Shown here one piece after another: positions 1 through 11,100 of a DNA stretch of 64,000 nucleotides. Each line of letters begins with the position of its first letter. The stretch's first letter is position 1. The position numbers and the translations under genes are program-made. The notes under the pieces are model-generated. The model saw nothing but the letters and a program-made list of their open reading frames with translations, was not told the DNA's origin and made no database searches. The stretch is taken from the NCBI GenBank assembly GCA_012517855.1, contig JAAYUD010000096.1:1-64000 (forward strand), in the 5' to 3' direction. This DNA is from Bacteroidales bacterium. GTDB taxonomy: Bacteria; Bacteroidota; Bacteroidia; Bacteroidales; Bacteroidaceae.

Positions 1-62
1 ACGCTTAACCCAAACTCCAGGTTGGACATCTTATGATTGATTTTTAATACATAGAAAAAGAT

Positions 63-1079
63 ATGAAAAAGTTATATATTTTAATAACCCTACTATCATT
101 GATATTAGTGGGAACTTCATGCAATGATGAATGGAAAGACGAACAATATAGCCAATATATTGGCTTCCGCTCGCCGCTAAACAGTCAAGGGGTAACAGAA
201 ATTTATGTACCCTATAGTCGTAAAGACATCACTGGAAATTATATTATAGGCCAAGGCCGTTCCAGTTACGATCTACCCGTAATTGTAAGCGGCTCTACTA
301 CCAATCAAAAAGACATCACGGTACATGTTGCTCTCGACCCCGATACGCTGAGTACTTTAAACGAAGCACGCTATCAAAGCCGTACCGATCTGTACTATCA
401 TGAGATGAACCAGTATGCTACATTACCCGAAACAGCTCAAATTAAAGCTGGCGAAGACGTGGGTTTACTCAATATCGCTTTCGATTTCCGTGGTATTGAT
501 ATGTCGGAGAAGTGGGTTCTTCCAATTACTGTAGTCGATAATCCTTCCTATGGTTATCAGTCCAACCCTCGTAAAAACTATCGAAAAGCCTTACTCAGAA
601 TTATGCCTTTCAATAGCTTTTCTGGGGATTATTCTGGAACTACATTACTAAACTATATCAAAGGAGATGAAGGTAATGGCTCTATTGTGACAAGTACCGT
701 AACAGGTTACGCAGTAAATGAGAATACGGTATTCTTCTATGCCGGAACTATTGATGAAAACCGCACAGACCGCAAAAACTATAAGATTTATGCAACGTTC
801 AACGGAACGACCAATGGTTCTATCGCTTTTCGATGCGACAATCCCAATGTTAATTTTATAAACAACAAAGAGGCATCATTTCGCATCATAGAAGAGATGG
901 ATGATGTTCGCCCCTATTTGAAGCACCGTTATGTCATTATCAGCAATATTGATTACGAATATACAGATTATACTTCGGTGCCAGGTTCAGGTATTACATA
1001 TACAGTTAAAGGTTCTTTGACTCTTGAACGCAATATCAATACCCAAATACCTGACGAAGATCAAGCTATCGAATGGTAA
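63..1079 (+). CDS. DUF1735/BT_3987-like lipoprotein (SusE-position PUL surface protein)
   Basis: Lipoprotein signal (LILVGTSCND), Bacteroides DUF1735-type N-terminal layout; followed by a strong terminator. Confidence 0.7.
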   Translation: MKKLYILITLLSLILVGTSCNDEWKDEQYSQYIGFRSPLNSQGVTEIYVPYSRKDITGNYIIGQGRSSYDLPVIVSGSTTNQKDITVHVALDPDTLSTLNEARYQSRTDLYYHEMNQYATLPETAQIKAGEDVGLLNIAFDFRGIDMSEKWVLPITVVDNPSYGYQSNPRKNYRKALLRIMPFNSFSGDYSGTTLLNYIKGDEGNGSIVTSTVTGYAVNENTVFFYAGTIDENRTDRKNYKIYATFNGTTNGSIAFRCDNPNVNFINNKEASFRIIEEMDDVRPYLKHRYVIISNIDYEYTDYTSVPGSGITYTVKGSLTLERNINTQIPDEDQAIEW

Positions 1080-1130
1080 TTTATCATTATCAGTCCAACT
1101 ATAAAACTTAACGGACTTTTGTTTGTTAAA

Positions 1131-1173
1131 AAGACTTCATCCTTTTCATATTAAAGGATGAAGTCTTATTTTT
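1131..1173 (+). terminator. Rho-independent-type terminator
   Basis: Perfect 15-bp stem AAGACTTCATCCTTT/AAAGGATGAAGTCTT, 7-nt loop, then ATTTTTGT. Confidence 0.85.
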
Positions 1174-1195
1174 GTAGACCGCTTATAATAGAATT

Positions 1196-2314
1196 ATGAA
1201 GATAAATAGACCCGTGTTATTCTTTTTATTCATTCTGCTTGCTTCATGTACCGGACATGAAAAAAACGGTGCCACCTATACCAACCCTCTTTTCACTGAA
1301 GGTTGTTATCCTCAAGCGACCTTTTATAGGGGTAAATACTATTATACGATGCAACAGCCTCAGGGCGATAAAATTGCGTTATGGGAAACTACAGACATTA
1401 CAAAAGTAGCCGAAGCAAAGCCCAAAACCGTATGGACTCCAAAAGATTCTCTTGCCAAATATCATTTATGGTCGCCAGAAATACACCGAATAGGTAACAA
1501 ATGGTATATTTATTTTGAAGCGGATGACGGTAATACCGATAATCATCAAATATATGTAATCGAAAACGATTCGCCCGATCCGATGAAAGGGAAATTCCAC
1601 CTAAGAGGGGCTATCATGACCAATCCCGAATGGAATTGGGGCATTCACCCTACAACATTTATCAATAAAGGCAAACAATATTTATTATGGTCGGGGTGGC
1701 CGAAGAGGAGGATAGAAGCCGAAACACAATGCATTTATATCGCTTCTATGAAGAACCCGTGGACGCTTGATTCAAAACGAGTGATGATATCTTATCCTAA
1801 ATACGAATGGGAAAGACAATGGATCAACCCTGACGGTATGCGAGCTGCATATCCTATCTACGTCAATGAAAATCCAGAATGTTCCTTTTCACGAGATAAA
1901 AAGAAAGTTCTCATTTTTTATTCGGCAAGCGGTTGCTGGACGTACTATAATTGTGAAGGTATGCTGTCGGCCAATGCAAACAGCGATTTATTAAATCCAA
2001 CATCATGGACAAAAAGCAGAGAACCCGTTTTCATGCAATCGGAAAGGAACGGTTTGTTTGGACCGGCAAGTGTATCATTTGTTCCTTCTCCCGACAACAG
2101 CGAATGGTTTATTTTGTATCAAGTCAAAACGGTCACCAAAAATACGAATGCAACAATGATCCGTGAAGAAGGTGTAGTAAACAGTATCCGAATACAAAAA
2201 ATGAATTGGAATTCGCAAGGGATACCAGTACTCGGCAAACCGGCCCCCACAGATTCTGTAATGCCAAAACCTTCGGGAACAGAACAAGGGCAGAATACTT
2301 TCGGAAAAAAATAG
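1196..2314 (+). CDS. GH43-like beta-propeller lipoprotein
   Basis: NPLF..., WSPEIHRIGNKWYIYFEA, HPTTFINKGKQYLLW motifs as in GH43; lipobox LLASCTG. Confidence 0.7.
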   Translation: MKINRPVLFFLFILLASCTGHEKNGATYTNPLFTEGCYPQATFYRGKYYYTMQQPQGDKIALWETTDITKVAEAKPKTVWTPKDSLAKYHLWSPEIHRIGNKWYIYFEADDGNTDNHQIYVIENDSPDPMKGKFHLRGAIMTNPEWNWGIHPTTFINKGKQYLLWSGWPKRRIEAETQCIYIASMKNPWTLDSKRVMISYPKYEWERQWINPDGMRAAYPIYVNENPECSFSRDKKKVLIFYSASGCWTYYNCEGMLSANANSDLLNPTSWTKSREPVFMQSERNGLFGPASVSFVPSPDNSEWFILYQVKTVTKNTNATMIREEGVVNSIRIQKMNWNSQGIPVLGKPAPTDSVMPKPSGTEQGQNTFGKK

Positions 2315-2436
2315 ATCCTTCAATCTTGTTGTATTCTATCATGCAGAAATAACATTTCTATCTAGAATTCACAATTCGAAAGTTCCCAACATATTACAAT
2401 CTTTTTAAAGAAAAAAACAAAATATGGACATTATCT

Positions 2437-2470
2437 ATTTGGGTGGTTCGAATATTCGTACCTCCCAAAT
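2437..2470. repeat. 34-bp loopless near-palindrome
   Basis: ATTTGGGTGGTTCGAAT|ATTCGTACCTCCCAAAT, only two T/T mismatches; between convergent genes. Confidence 0.75.
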
Positions 2471-2511
2471 CTATTGCCAAATTTATCATCTACTATATTA
2501 GTACTATCTAT

Positions 2512-3504
2512 CTAGAGAGCCTTCCATGGAAGAAGCATATAATTAATTGAAGGTTCTATCACCTTAAAATCACCTTTTCCATCCAGCACACTACATGTTT
2601 CTATTGAAACAGCATTTCCCTTTATGCGTAATACGGCAAAAGAACCAGGTCCATCATCATCCTTCCAAGCATTGTTAACCTGATAAATTGTATGACCTCG
2701 AAAATGTTCTAACGTAGCAGTATGAGCATGGCCTACGAAAACAGCTACAAGATTGAATTTTTCTAATATATCAAATAAGCGATTACGGCTCGATTCAGGC
2801 CACCAATCGAGCGCCCACTTATCAAAGCCATAGTGTTGAATATAAACCACAGGTGCACCACAAGAAGCATATTTTTTCAAATCTTTTTCAAGCCATTCAA
2901 AATTACTTTTACAATAAGTAGTATCTCCAGCACAACATTCACCATTAATAAAATGTACATTGCCTACATTCCATGAATAGCTACGACTTGACGAATCCAA
3001 ATTCAATATTTCACCTTTCAGTAATTTAGCATTCAACACAGAATCAATATAATGAAAAGTATAGGCACGTCCTTTCAAATTATCGGCACCTTTGTCAGAT
3101 ACCCCCGGATTTATATCATGATTGCCCAAGCCAGGAAAAACATTATAATGAATACGACGTTCTCCCACCCCTTTTTCATAGCGCTGACGATATAAATTGA
3201 GAATTTCGGGACGCGATTTATCAAACATATCACCAGCCAATGCCACACAATCCAATTTTTTTAGCAATTCTCCAGCAATACCCTGCGGAGCAGTCTTTGG
3301 AAAACGGAAGTGATTTTCCAAATGATTGATAGCGACCACATGAAAGTATTGATCTGTTTCGGGCAATAAATCAAAATGCAAATCCGAAGCGATGACTACC
3401 GTACAATCATATTTCACCGATTTACTTCTGAAAGATGAATGTGGATAACATAGACCACAGACGAAGACAGTCACTAAAAATAATATCTTTTTTCTCATCA
3501 TCAA
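2512..3504 (-). CDS. Metallophosphoesterase (calcineurin-like)
   Basis: SDLHFD, ALAGDMFD, GNHD, GHAHT motifs. Confidence 0.85.
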   Translation of the reverse strand: MMMRKKILFLVTVFVCGLCYPHSSFRSKSVKYDCTVVIASDLHFDLLPETDQYFHVVAINHLENHFRFPKTAPQGIAGELLKKLDCVALAGDMFDKSRPEILNLYRQRYEKGVGERRIHYNVFPGLGNHDINPGVSDKGADNLKGRAYTFHYIDSVLNAKLLKGEILNLDSSSRSYSWNVGNVHFINGECCAGDTTYCKSNFEWLEKDLKKYASCGAPVVYIQHYGFDKWALDWWPESSRNRLFDILEKFNLVAVFVGHAHTATLEHFRGHTIYQVNNAWKDDDGPGSFAVLRIKGNAVSIETCSVLDGKGDFKVIEPSINYMLLPWKAL

Positions 3505-3510
3505 AAACGC

Positions 3511-5124
3511 TTAAAATGTTTGCTTACCAACTTTCACATTCGAAACCGTTTTATGATCGCCCCACATCAAAGTAAGTTCAAAAGGTACATTGGTCTCAAT
3601 TGTGACACAAGGTTTTTCTTCGGCAGACGTTCTTTTTTTCACCTTAATAGAAACTAGCCCATCTTTTCCGAATGGATAACGAGATATGCCATAACCATCA
3701 GTAAGATGTACATCAATTACCATCTTACCATCCTGAACATTAGCACGAATACCAAACAAATATTCTATTAAAACAGAAATAGGTGGAAGACCTGTCCAAC
3801 CGACAAAATCCTTACGAGCCATAAATCCCGGTTCAGCTTTTTCGGGAGCATAATATTCCCAAAAAGTTCCCGTGTTCTTATATACCTGAAAGACATTATC
3901 ATAATGATTGCGGGCAATGTCGAAGGCCAGTTGGCGGTATCCCTTATCAACTAAACCCGATATCACCATATAATCTGTCGGTGCCCAAACGCCACCAACC
4001 CAATAGCGCCCATTTGCCTTGTACTTAGGATGATTGGCCGCCAACGAGGCAACTCTATGAGGACGGTTGAATGTCGTTGTATCTTCAAGATGACTAACTA
4101 AAGAGTCCAATCGACTTTTTGGTAGCACATCAGTATGCAATGCCCAATAGGCATATATACCTTTTGTTTTACTCAAGCTACCGTCAGCATATTGATCATA
4201 CAAGAAATGATCTTTCGGGCTCCACATATTTTGATTAATATATGCAGACAAATGCTTCACATCATCTTCAAATTCTTCTATCTCTTGCCAACGCTCCAAA
4301 TAAAAGCCCATCTTCAACAATATATTGGCCATAAATATCTGTTGTAGAGAAGCATCCAACCAAATCATGTGCCCATTACTATAAATAGTATTATAGCCCT
4401 CTGGAACACGAGGCATATTATCCATACCTGTTCCCCATCCGCTACTCCAATAAGTGCCATTGCGCCACGTACGGTTCAATTTCAACCATTTATAATAAGC
4501 AGATAACACCGGAAAGACTTTATTGAGACGTTCCATATCACCAAACTGAGTAAAATAAAGCCATTCAGACCATGGCAAAAGATTAGGCCCTGTACTTACA
4601 GGATCATAACGTTCAAAACAGTCCGAACCATCTGCATGAATCTCCCTACAAATAAATCCGTCGGGGTGCTGTTTTGCATAGAAGTTGTCCAGAGTACGTT
4701 GAAACGGAAAGAAATTCCGACCATAGCGGCAAAACATTGTAATAAAGGAATCGTCCCACATAAATATATTGCCATTGTACGCAGGAGCAATATAACTACA
4801 GACGAAGCCCGATTCATCTATTGGCTGGCAGATATTAGTCAATGCGATCTTCCACGCTTTCCAATACATTTCTATCTCCTTATCATGTCCTTCCCAATAA
4901 GGCGAAGGCAATACAGCACGAGCCTTCTCATAAGTACCCGGTTTTATCGATTCAACCTTAGCCGTCCGAAAAGTATTCTCCGTAACTAACGTTTGCATTA
5001 TATAAGTATCCTTATAGGGCAGTTTGTATTTAGGAGAACCCGCTGAAATTGTATTTTGAGCTCCAGTATCAACTGAATATGAAAACACGGCAATGATAAC
5101 TGCAAGCCAATAGATTCTTTTCAT
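3511..5124 (-). CDS. GH63/GH37-like (alpha/alpha)6-barrel glycosidase (trehalase/mannosylglycerate-hydrolase-like)
   Basis: WDDSFITMFCRYG, YWSSGWGTGMDNMPR, GRYWVGGVWAPTDYMVISGL motifs. Confidence 0.65.
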   Translation of the reverse strand: MKRIYWLAVIIAVFSYSVDTGAQNTISAGSPKYKLPYKDTYIMQTLVTENTFRTAKVESIKPGTYEKARAVLPSPYWEGHDKEIEMYWKAWKIALTNICQPIDESGFVCSYIAPAYNGNIFMWDDSFITMFCRYGRNFFPFQRTLDNFYAKQHPDGFICREIHADGSDCFERYDPVSTGPNLLPWSEWLYFTQFGDMERLNKVFPVLSAYYKWLKLNRTWRNGTYWSSGWGTGMDNMPRVPEGYNTIYSNGHMIWLDASLQQIFMANILLKMGFYLERWQEIEEFEDDVKHLSAYINQNMWSPKDHFLYDQYADGSLSKTKGIYAYWALHTDVLPKSRLDSLVSHLEDTTTFNRPHRVASLAANHPKYKANGRYWVGGVWAPTDYMVISGLVDKGYRQLAFDIARNHYDNVFQVYKNTGTFWEYYAPEKAEPGFMARKDFVGWTGLPPISVLIEYLFGIRANVQDGKMVIDVHLTDGYGISRYPFGKDGLVSIKVKKRTSAEEKPCVTIETNVPFELTLMWGDHKTVSNVKVGKQTF

Positions 5125-5134
5125 ATTATCTAAA

Positions 5135-6262
5135 CTATAAATTCATTAACTTTTTTATTTTCCAAAAGATATCAGTATTTTCCATCATACCAGTAAAATT
5201 CTCAGATCCAGGTCCAAAAGCATAAACAGGCACCATAACACCAGAATGTTCATTTGTTGAAAATTTGCAAACAATTTCTCCCTTTTGCAAATCACCATCG
5301 ACCAAAGTCAATCCTCCAGTTTCATGATCAGCAGTAACAACCACCAATGTTTCACCATCTTGAGCAGCCCATTTCATCACTTCACCCACTGTACGATCAA
5401 AATCATGAATTTCTTGCATCAACATGCCCAAATCATTGTAATGTCCATAATCATCAAGCTGAGAACCCTCAACCATCATAAAAAAGCCATTTTTATTTTG
5501 ATTCAACAAATTAATGCCTTTCAGAGAAGCACGAGCCAAAAGGTCTCCTCTCTCCGCAGGTACAGGCGTATCAACATCATAGGGAACGGCAAAGACTTTG
5601 CCCGATTTAAAATTCTTCAGATCGTCCCATGACCTAGAAATATGATACCCCTCTTTCTCCAGTTCTTTAAACAGATTACGTCCATCGTCACGATGTTCAA
5701 AATATTTGGCACCACCTCCGAAAGCATAATCTATACCACATTTGACATAGCCCGTTGTAACATCCTGTTCTTTATCTCGATCAATATTATGACAACAAAA
5801 ATCAGCAGGAGTTGCATCCCACAAACGGCATGTCACAGCTATACCAGTAGCTTTTTTCTTATCTTTTGCCAATGCACACAACGACTTCAATGGTTTACCA
5901 TTAGGATCTACACCAACGGCATGATAACAAGTTTTATAGCCTGTTGCCAAAGCCGTACCGCCGGCACCAGAGTCTGTAATCAACTTATTGGTACAATAAG
6001 TTTTAGAAAGTCCTATATATTGAGCGTTTTCCAACCACAATTTACCTCTATTAGCCGTCCATGCTGAATATACGTCCATAAGGCTCATTCCATCGCCAAT
6101 CATCAAAATAACATTTTTCACTTTATGTCCTTTCGGAGGAGTTATTTTCTGAACCGCATATGGCTGTGATAAAACATATGTTTGAGGATTATAGTTTTGT
6201 GATAAGACAGGCTGTACCATCACCCCAACAGCAAGCCCCAACAATAACATTTTTATTTTCAT
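5135..6262 (-). CDS. Alkaline phosphatase
   Basis: VILMIGDGMS, ITDSGAGGTALATG, VTADHETGG, EHSG metal/active-site motifs. Confidence 0.9.
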   Translation of the reverse strand: MKIKMLLLGLAVGVMVQPVLSQNYNPQTYVLSQPYAVQKITPPKGHKVKNVILMIGDGMSLMDVYSAWTANRGKLWLENAQYIGLSKTYCTNKLITDSGAGGTALATGYKTCYHAVGVDPNGKPLKSLCALAKDKKKATGIAVTCRLWDATPADFCCHNIDRDKEQDVTTGYVKCGIDYAFGGGAKYFEHRDDGRNLFKELEKEGYHISRSWDDLKNFKSGKVFAVPYDVDTPVPAERGDLLARASLKGINLLNQNKNGFFMMVEGSQLDDYGHYNDLGMLMQEIHDFDRTVGEVMKWAAQDGETLVVVTADHETGGLTLVDGDLQKGEIVCKFSTNEHSGVMVPVYAFGPGSENFTGMMENTDIFWKIKKLMNL

Positions 6263-6328
6263 TCCTTTTAAATTTTATATAATTACCTGTCAGTATCTTC
6301 TCTATTTTAGAGGAGTGCTTTTAAAATA

Positions 6329-6361
6329 GTATCCTTGTCCTATATTTTAGGACAAGGATAC
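6329..6361 (-). terminator. Intra-operon hairpin after SusD (attenuator/processing candidate)
   Basis: GTATCCTTGTCCTA/TAGGACAAGGATAC, 14-bp stem, 5-nt loop, followed on minus strand by TATTTT. Confidence 0.7.
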
Positions 6362-6378
6362 AACATCTCTATTATTTA

Positions 6379-8088
6379 TTACTTAGAAGCGTAACCACTA
6401 TTCTGAATTAATTTCCCATTTGATTTAATTACCTGATTGATTTCGTATGGCAATACACTATAAGTTCCTCCAGGAGTATAATTTTTAGCTTTCATATTAG
6501 CTAATTCTATAACACCCTGGAATGTTTTACCATTAATAACCATTGTAGTACCATTTGTTGTATCAAGATCTGAACTTGGATTCGAACGATCCACATGTTT
6601 CAAACCATGTTTTGCTGTTTTGATCTTGGCTAATGCATCCAAATTCCATGTATCAGAGCCTTCAGCCGCCCATCGTTTTAAGTCCATCAACCGATCAGCA
6701 TACTCTCCAGCCAATTCACAACGACGTTCGTGCATCAAATCCATCATTGTCGGAGCCGTATAAGTGATTCCTTCTTTAGCACGGTTGGCTATTCGATTCA
6801 ATGGGTCTGCCGCCTCTGAATTCTTAGTTTGCATAATTAAAGCCTCTGCCTTAAAAAGAAGCAATTCTGAGAAACGCATCAAAGGCACATTCAAATCAGT
6901 AGTAGGACGGTCTCCATTAGTAGAAATATGAGAATTGTTTTCTCCCACGCCACTAGCATTCAAATCGCCAAAAGAATAAGGGTTCATATATTTATTAAAC
7001 TGAAAACCACATTCATTATCTGAAGAAGAGTAGTATTTTTTATTTGTTCCAAAATAAGTAAACTGATCTCCATATTTCAATATGGTAGCCGAGCGACGTG
7101 CATCCTGATCATTATATTCTGCATATAGTTCAAGAGTAGGTTTAAAGTTTCCCCAACCATTATAAGCGCCCCAACCTTTATTCTCGAGCATAATACCCGG
7201 AAATTCACTACCAGCATAATTATTGCCGCTTGAGTTTACAGACCAAATATACTCTTTACTCCAATTATTGGCAATGGTAAAGACATCCGCGAAATTATCC
7301 AAAAGCCCACGACCACCTTCATTCTCTATTTTGTCAACAAGAGTTGGAATATTAGCCCATTGAGAAGCATCATGCTGAGCCCAATAAGCATACGCTTTTA
7401 CCATATAACCATATGCAGCATCTTTCGTTGGGCGTCCATAATTGTCTGATGAATAATCTTTAAACCAAGGCAACAAATTCGCAGCCGATTGGAAATCTTC
7501 AATAATATATTTATAATTATCCATCACGGTCTTTTGTTGAGTTGGAATATCGTTCACTTGCGATTCATAATTAGTCAACTCTTCATAGCGCACATACGGA
7601 ACACCATTATCAGCACGACCATAACGGTAAGCAATCATAAAGTGAGAAAAGGCTCTCATAAAATAAGCTTCACCCAAAGAGTGTTTTACAATAGCTGAGC
7701 GATCGGCCTCTTTTATCTTCAATGCATGATATATAATATTATTAGCAATAGCCATAGTAGTATACATTTCATTATATATATCCTTAATACTACCTTCTGT
7801 ATTACCATCCATATTAAGATTGGCCAAGTTCATTTGAGCATTACCTCGAGTACGCGCAAAAAAGATATCATCGCTAGCACCCTGCTCCCAAAACAAGTTA
7901 CGTCCCCATGTTTCTTCTAACGAAAAACAATAATAAAGACTTGTAGTAGCCGATGTAAAATCGGCATCAGATTTCCAATAATTATTTTCCGTTGGACTAC
8001 CTTCGTTTGTTGTATCCAGCCAACTCCCTGTACAAGAAGTACAGAAGCCAGCAACCAACAATAACAGTAATAATATATTTCGCTTCAT
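6379..8088 (-). CDS. RagB/SusD-family nutrient uptake outer-membrane lipoprotein
   Basis: Lipobox GFCTSCTGSW, SusD layout; directly downstream of a SusC gene. Confidence 0.9.
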   Translation of the reverse strand: MKRNILLLLLLVAGFCTSCTGSWLDTTNEGSPTENNYWKSDADFTSATTSLYYCFSLEETWGRNLFWEQGASDDIFFARTRGNAQMNLANLNMDGNTEGSIKDIYNEMYTTMAIANNIIYHALKIKEADRSAIVKHSLGEAYFMRAFSHFMIAYRYGRADNGVPYVRYEELTNYESQVNDIPTQQKTVMDNYKYIIEDFQSAANLLPWFKDYSSDNYGRPTKDAAYGYMVKAYAYWAQHDASQWANIPTLVDKIENEGGRGLLDNFADVFTIANNWSKEYIWSVNSSGNNYAGSEFPGIMLENKGWGAYNGWGNFKPTLELYAEYNDQDARRSATILKYGDQFTYFGTNKKYYSSSDNECGFQFNKYMNPYSFGDLNASGVGENNSHISTNGDRPTTDLNVPLMRFSELLLFKAEALIMQTKNSEAADPLNRIANRAKEGITYTAPTMMDLMHERRCELAGEYADRLMDLKRWAAEGSDTWNLDALAKIKTAKHGLKHVDRSNPSSDLDTTNGTTMVINGKTFQGVIELANMKAKNYTPGGTYSVLPYEINQVIKSNGKLIQNSGYASK

Positions 8089-8109
8089 AATTAATCTAAA
8101 TTGAGTAAG

Positions 8110-11100
8110 TTAAAATTTAAGTTTAAGAGCCACAGAAACAGTTCTTGATATAGGATACTGACAACAATCCAATCCCGTTCCACCTACTTCCGGATCAATG
8201 CCAGAATATGGAGTAATGGTTAACAGATTATCACAGCTAAGAGTCATATCAAAAGAACCTCTGCGATCGTTAAAATAACGAAGCTTTCTTAGTAAATCAG
8301 TAAATGAGTAGCTAATAGAAACATTCTTAATTCTCAAATAAGAACCATTTTCAAGATAATAATCCGAAATAGTTGAGAAGTTACCATTGGGGTCACTCAT
8401 TGTGATACGAGGGACCTCTGAGTTAGGGCCATCCAATGCTTTCAATATCTTATTAGAACGGTTGAAGTTACCCAACGATTCATTTAGCGTAGTATACTTA
8501 TAAGCATTGTATAATTTTACGCCAGCTACGCCTTGAAGCATCATGTCAAAAGAAAATTTCTTCCATGTAAAACCGGCATTGAAAGCATAACTCAACTTCG
8601 GCATCGCATTGCCTCTGAATTCATAGTCACCACTACCGATAGAACCATCACCGTCTTTATCAACAAACTTCAAGTCTCCTGCCTTAGCATTAGGTTGAAT
8701 CATTTTACCATCCTTATTAACATAAGAGCTTGCTTCAGCATCAGTCTTAAAGACACCCGCAGTACGGATCAAATAGAAAGAATAAAGAGGTTTGCCTTCA
8801 ATTGTTCTATAGGGATTCATCTCTTTATAGGTGCCACCCGATGTCCATACAGGTTTATTACCTTGAGCATCAGCCGCACCGATATAAGAAACACGATTTC
8901 TCAAAGTAGCGATATTACCACCAATATAATAACTCCAATCCTTATTAATCTTATCTGCCCAATTTATCGAAAGTTCCAAACCACGGTTGTTTACTTTTCC
9001 ATCATTAATATACTGGGCAGAAATACCAATAGTAGTCGGCCAGTTAGTATCTTGTTGTTTAATCAAACCTTTCGTATTTTTATCAAAATAGTCGAGAGTA
9101 ACAGACATACGATTACCAAATAGCGAAGCGTCTAAACCAAAGTCGACTTGCTCTGATGTTTCCCAAGTAAGGTTCGCATTGTAGCCATTTGCCAAATATA
9201 TACCATTCATAATTGGAGTTGATATACCTATTTGATTTCCCACATCTCCTCCACCAATGATACGTGTAGATAAAGTAGGATTACCATAACCATAACTAAT
9301 AGACCCCAAGTTACCAATTTTACCCCAACTGGCACGAAGTTTCAATAAGTTTAATTGTTTTGATTTAGGCATCCACGGTTCAGAAGTAATTTTCCATGCA
9401 GCTGTCACAGAAGGGAAATCACCATATTTATGTCCTTGTGGTAGACGTCCCGCATAATCACGACGCAAAGAAGCGGTAAAGAAGTAGCGGTCTGCATAAC
9501 TATATGATGCCCTTCCTACCATAGAAAAGTTACGATCTTTGTAATATGCATCTGTAGCATTATCAAAATAGCCTGCTTGTGCAAAATACATCATCGAAGG
9601 AATTTCACTTGCAAAATCATGTCCTGTTACCGAAAAATTACGATACTGATATTCTTCTGCCGTTGTTGAAGCCATCAAACCTATATTATGGGCACCGAAT
9701 ACTCTGTTATATGTCAATGTATTCTCCCAATTCCATTCCGGTTCACGATAGCTAATATATTCCAATGAATTATTATCATTCGGTTTGCCAGCTTCCAAAC
9801 GGCGAGTACTATAGTAACGTTCAAAATAATTACTTTGTTTATAGGTAAAGCGAGAAGTAAAATTCAGTCCCTTAATAGGCTCCATAATATCCAAGAACGT
9901 GGAAGAAGTCATCGTAGAAAGATGATTATTATCATAGGCAGCGTCCAAGATTCTTACAGGATTAATACAGTCACCGTGTATATCGGCGTAAGTTTGCCCG
10001 TATTTAGTAATATAATCGGCCGATGTTGGAACTGTTCCACTATATGAGCCATCGGCATTGTAAACAAATACATTTCGAGGCATCATTAAAGCAGCCAAGA
10101 TAACGCCCGATTCAGCACTGGTCGTGTTAACATCACGAACCTGAGTATCGCGCCAACTCAAATCTTCACGAATACGAACATACTTGCTAAGTTTCCACAT
10201 GGAGTTTAAGCGAGCAATAATTTTCTTACTATAAGTATTAATCAGAGTACCTTGTGTATCGTTATATTCTAACGAGAGCCGATTCGAGATTTCGTCCGTG
10301 CCACCAGAAATAGCTATATTATGACGATAGAAAGGAGCTGTTCGGAATATCTCACCTATCCAATCCGTATTGGTTTTACCATATACAGGATCTTCACTAA
10401 TACGATCCCAACCAATAGGTAATGAACTTCCGGCATCCGCATAAGAAGCTTTACGCACTTTATATTCCTGCTCCCAAGTCAGAGATTGGGGAAGATTCGT
10501 TGCTTTCGATGCGCCGAAAAGCCCATTATATTCTACCGTAGTACGCCCGGGAGCCGCCTGCTTGGTTGTCACCAAAATAACACCAGCCGAACCGGCATAA
10601 GCACCATAAATAGCAGCAGAAGCAGCATCTTTTAAAACGGTAATAGAGGTTACATCACTCAAATTAAATGGAGCGCCAGGCACACCATCTACAACATAAA
10701 GAGGAGATTCACCGTTAGGAGAACCCATACCGCGGATGGTGATTGTTGGTTCAGAGCTGAAATGCCCACCATTCGATACAACAGACACACCGGGTATTTG
10801 GCCTTGCAGCATCTGAGAGACATTGCTTACAGGACGTTCCTGTAGCTTGTCCATATTGGCAACCGTAGCAACAGCTGCCGACAAATCACCCTTCTTCATT
10901 TTACCATATCCGACAACAACAACTTCGTTTAGCAGTTTATTGTCTTCGATAAGTACGACAACAACATTTCTCTTTTCACCCACTTTCACCTTCTGAGAAG
11001 TATATCCCACCGAAGTGATCTGCAATACATCGCCAGATGAGACTGAAAGAGAGAATTTACCATTAACATCTGTTATTTGCCCCTTTGTTGAGCCGATCAC

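Noticed and set aside
8533-9123. 196-aa + strand ORF
   Set aside because: Antisense to the SusC gene; low-complexity translation with no recognisable motif, typical of shadow ORFs in AT-rich Bacteroides genes.
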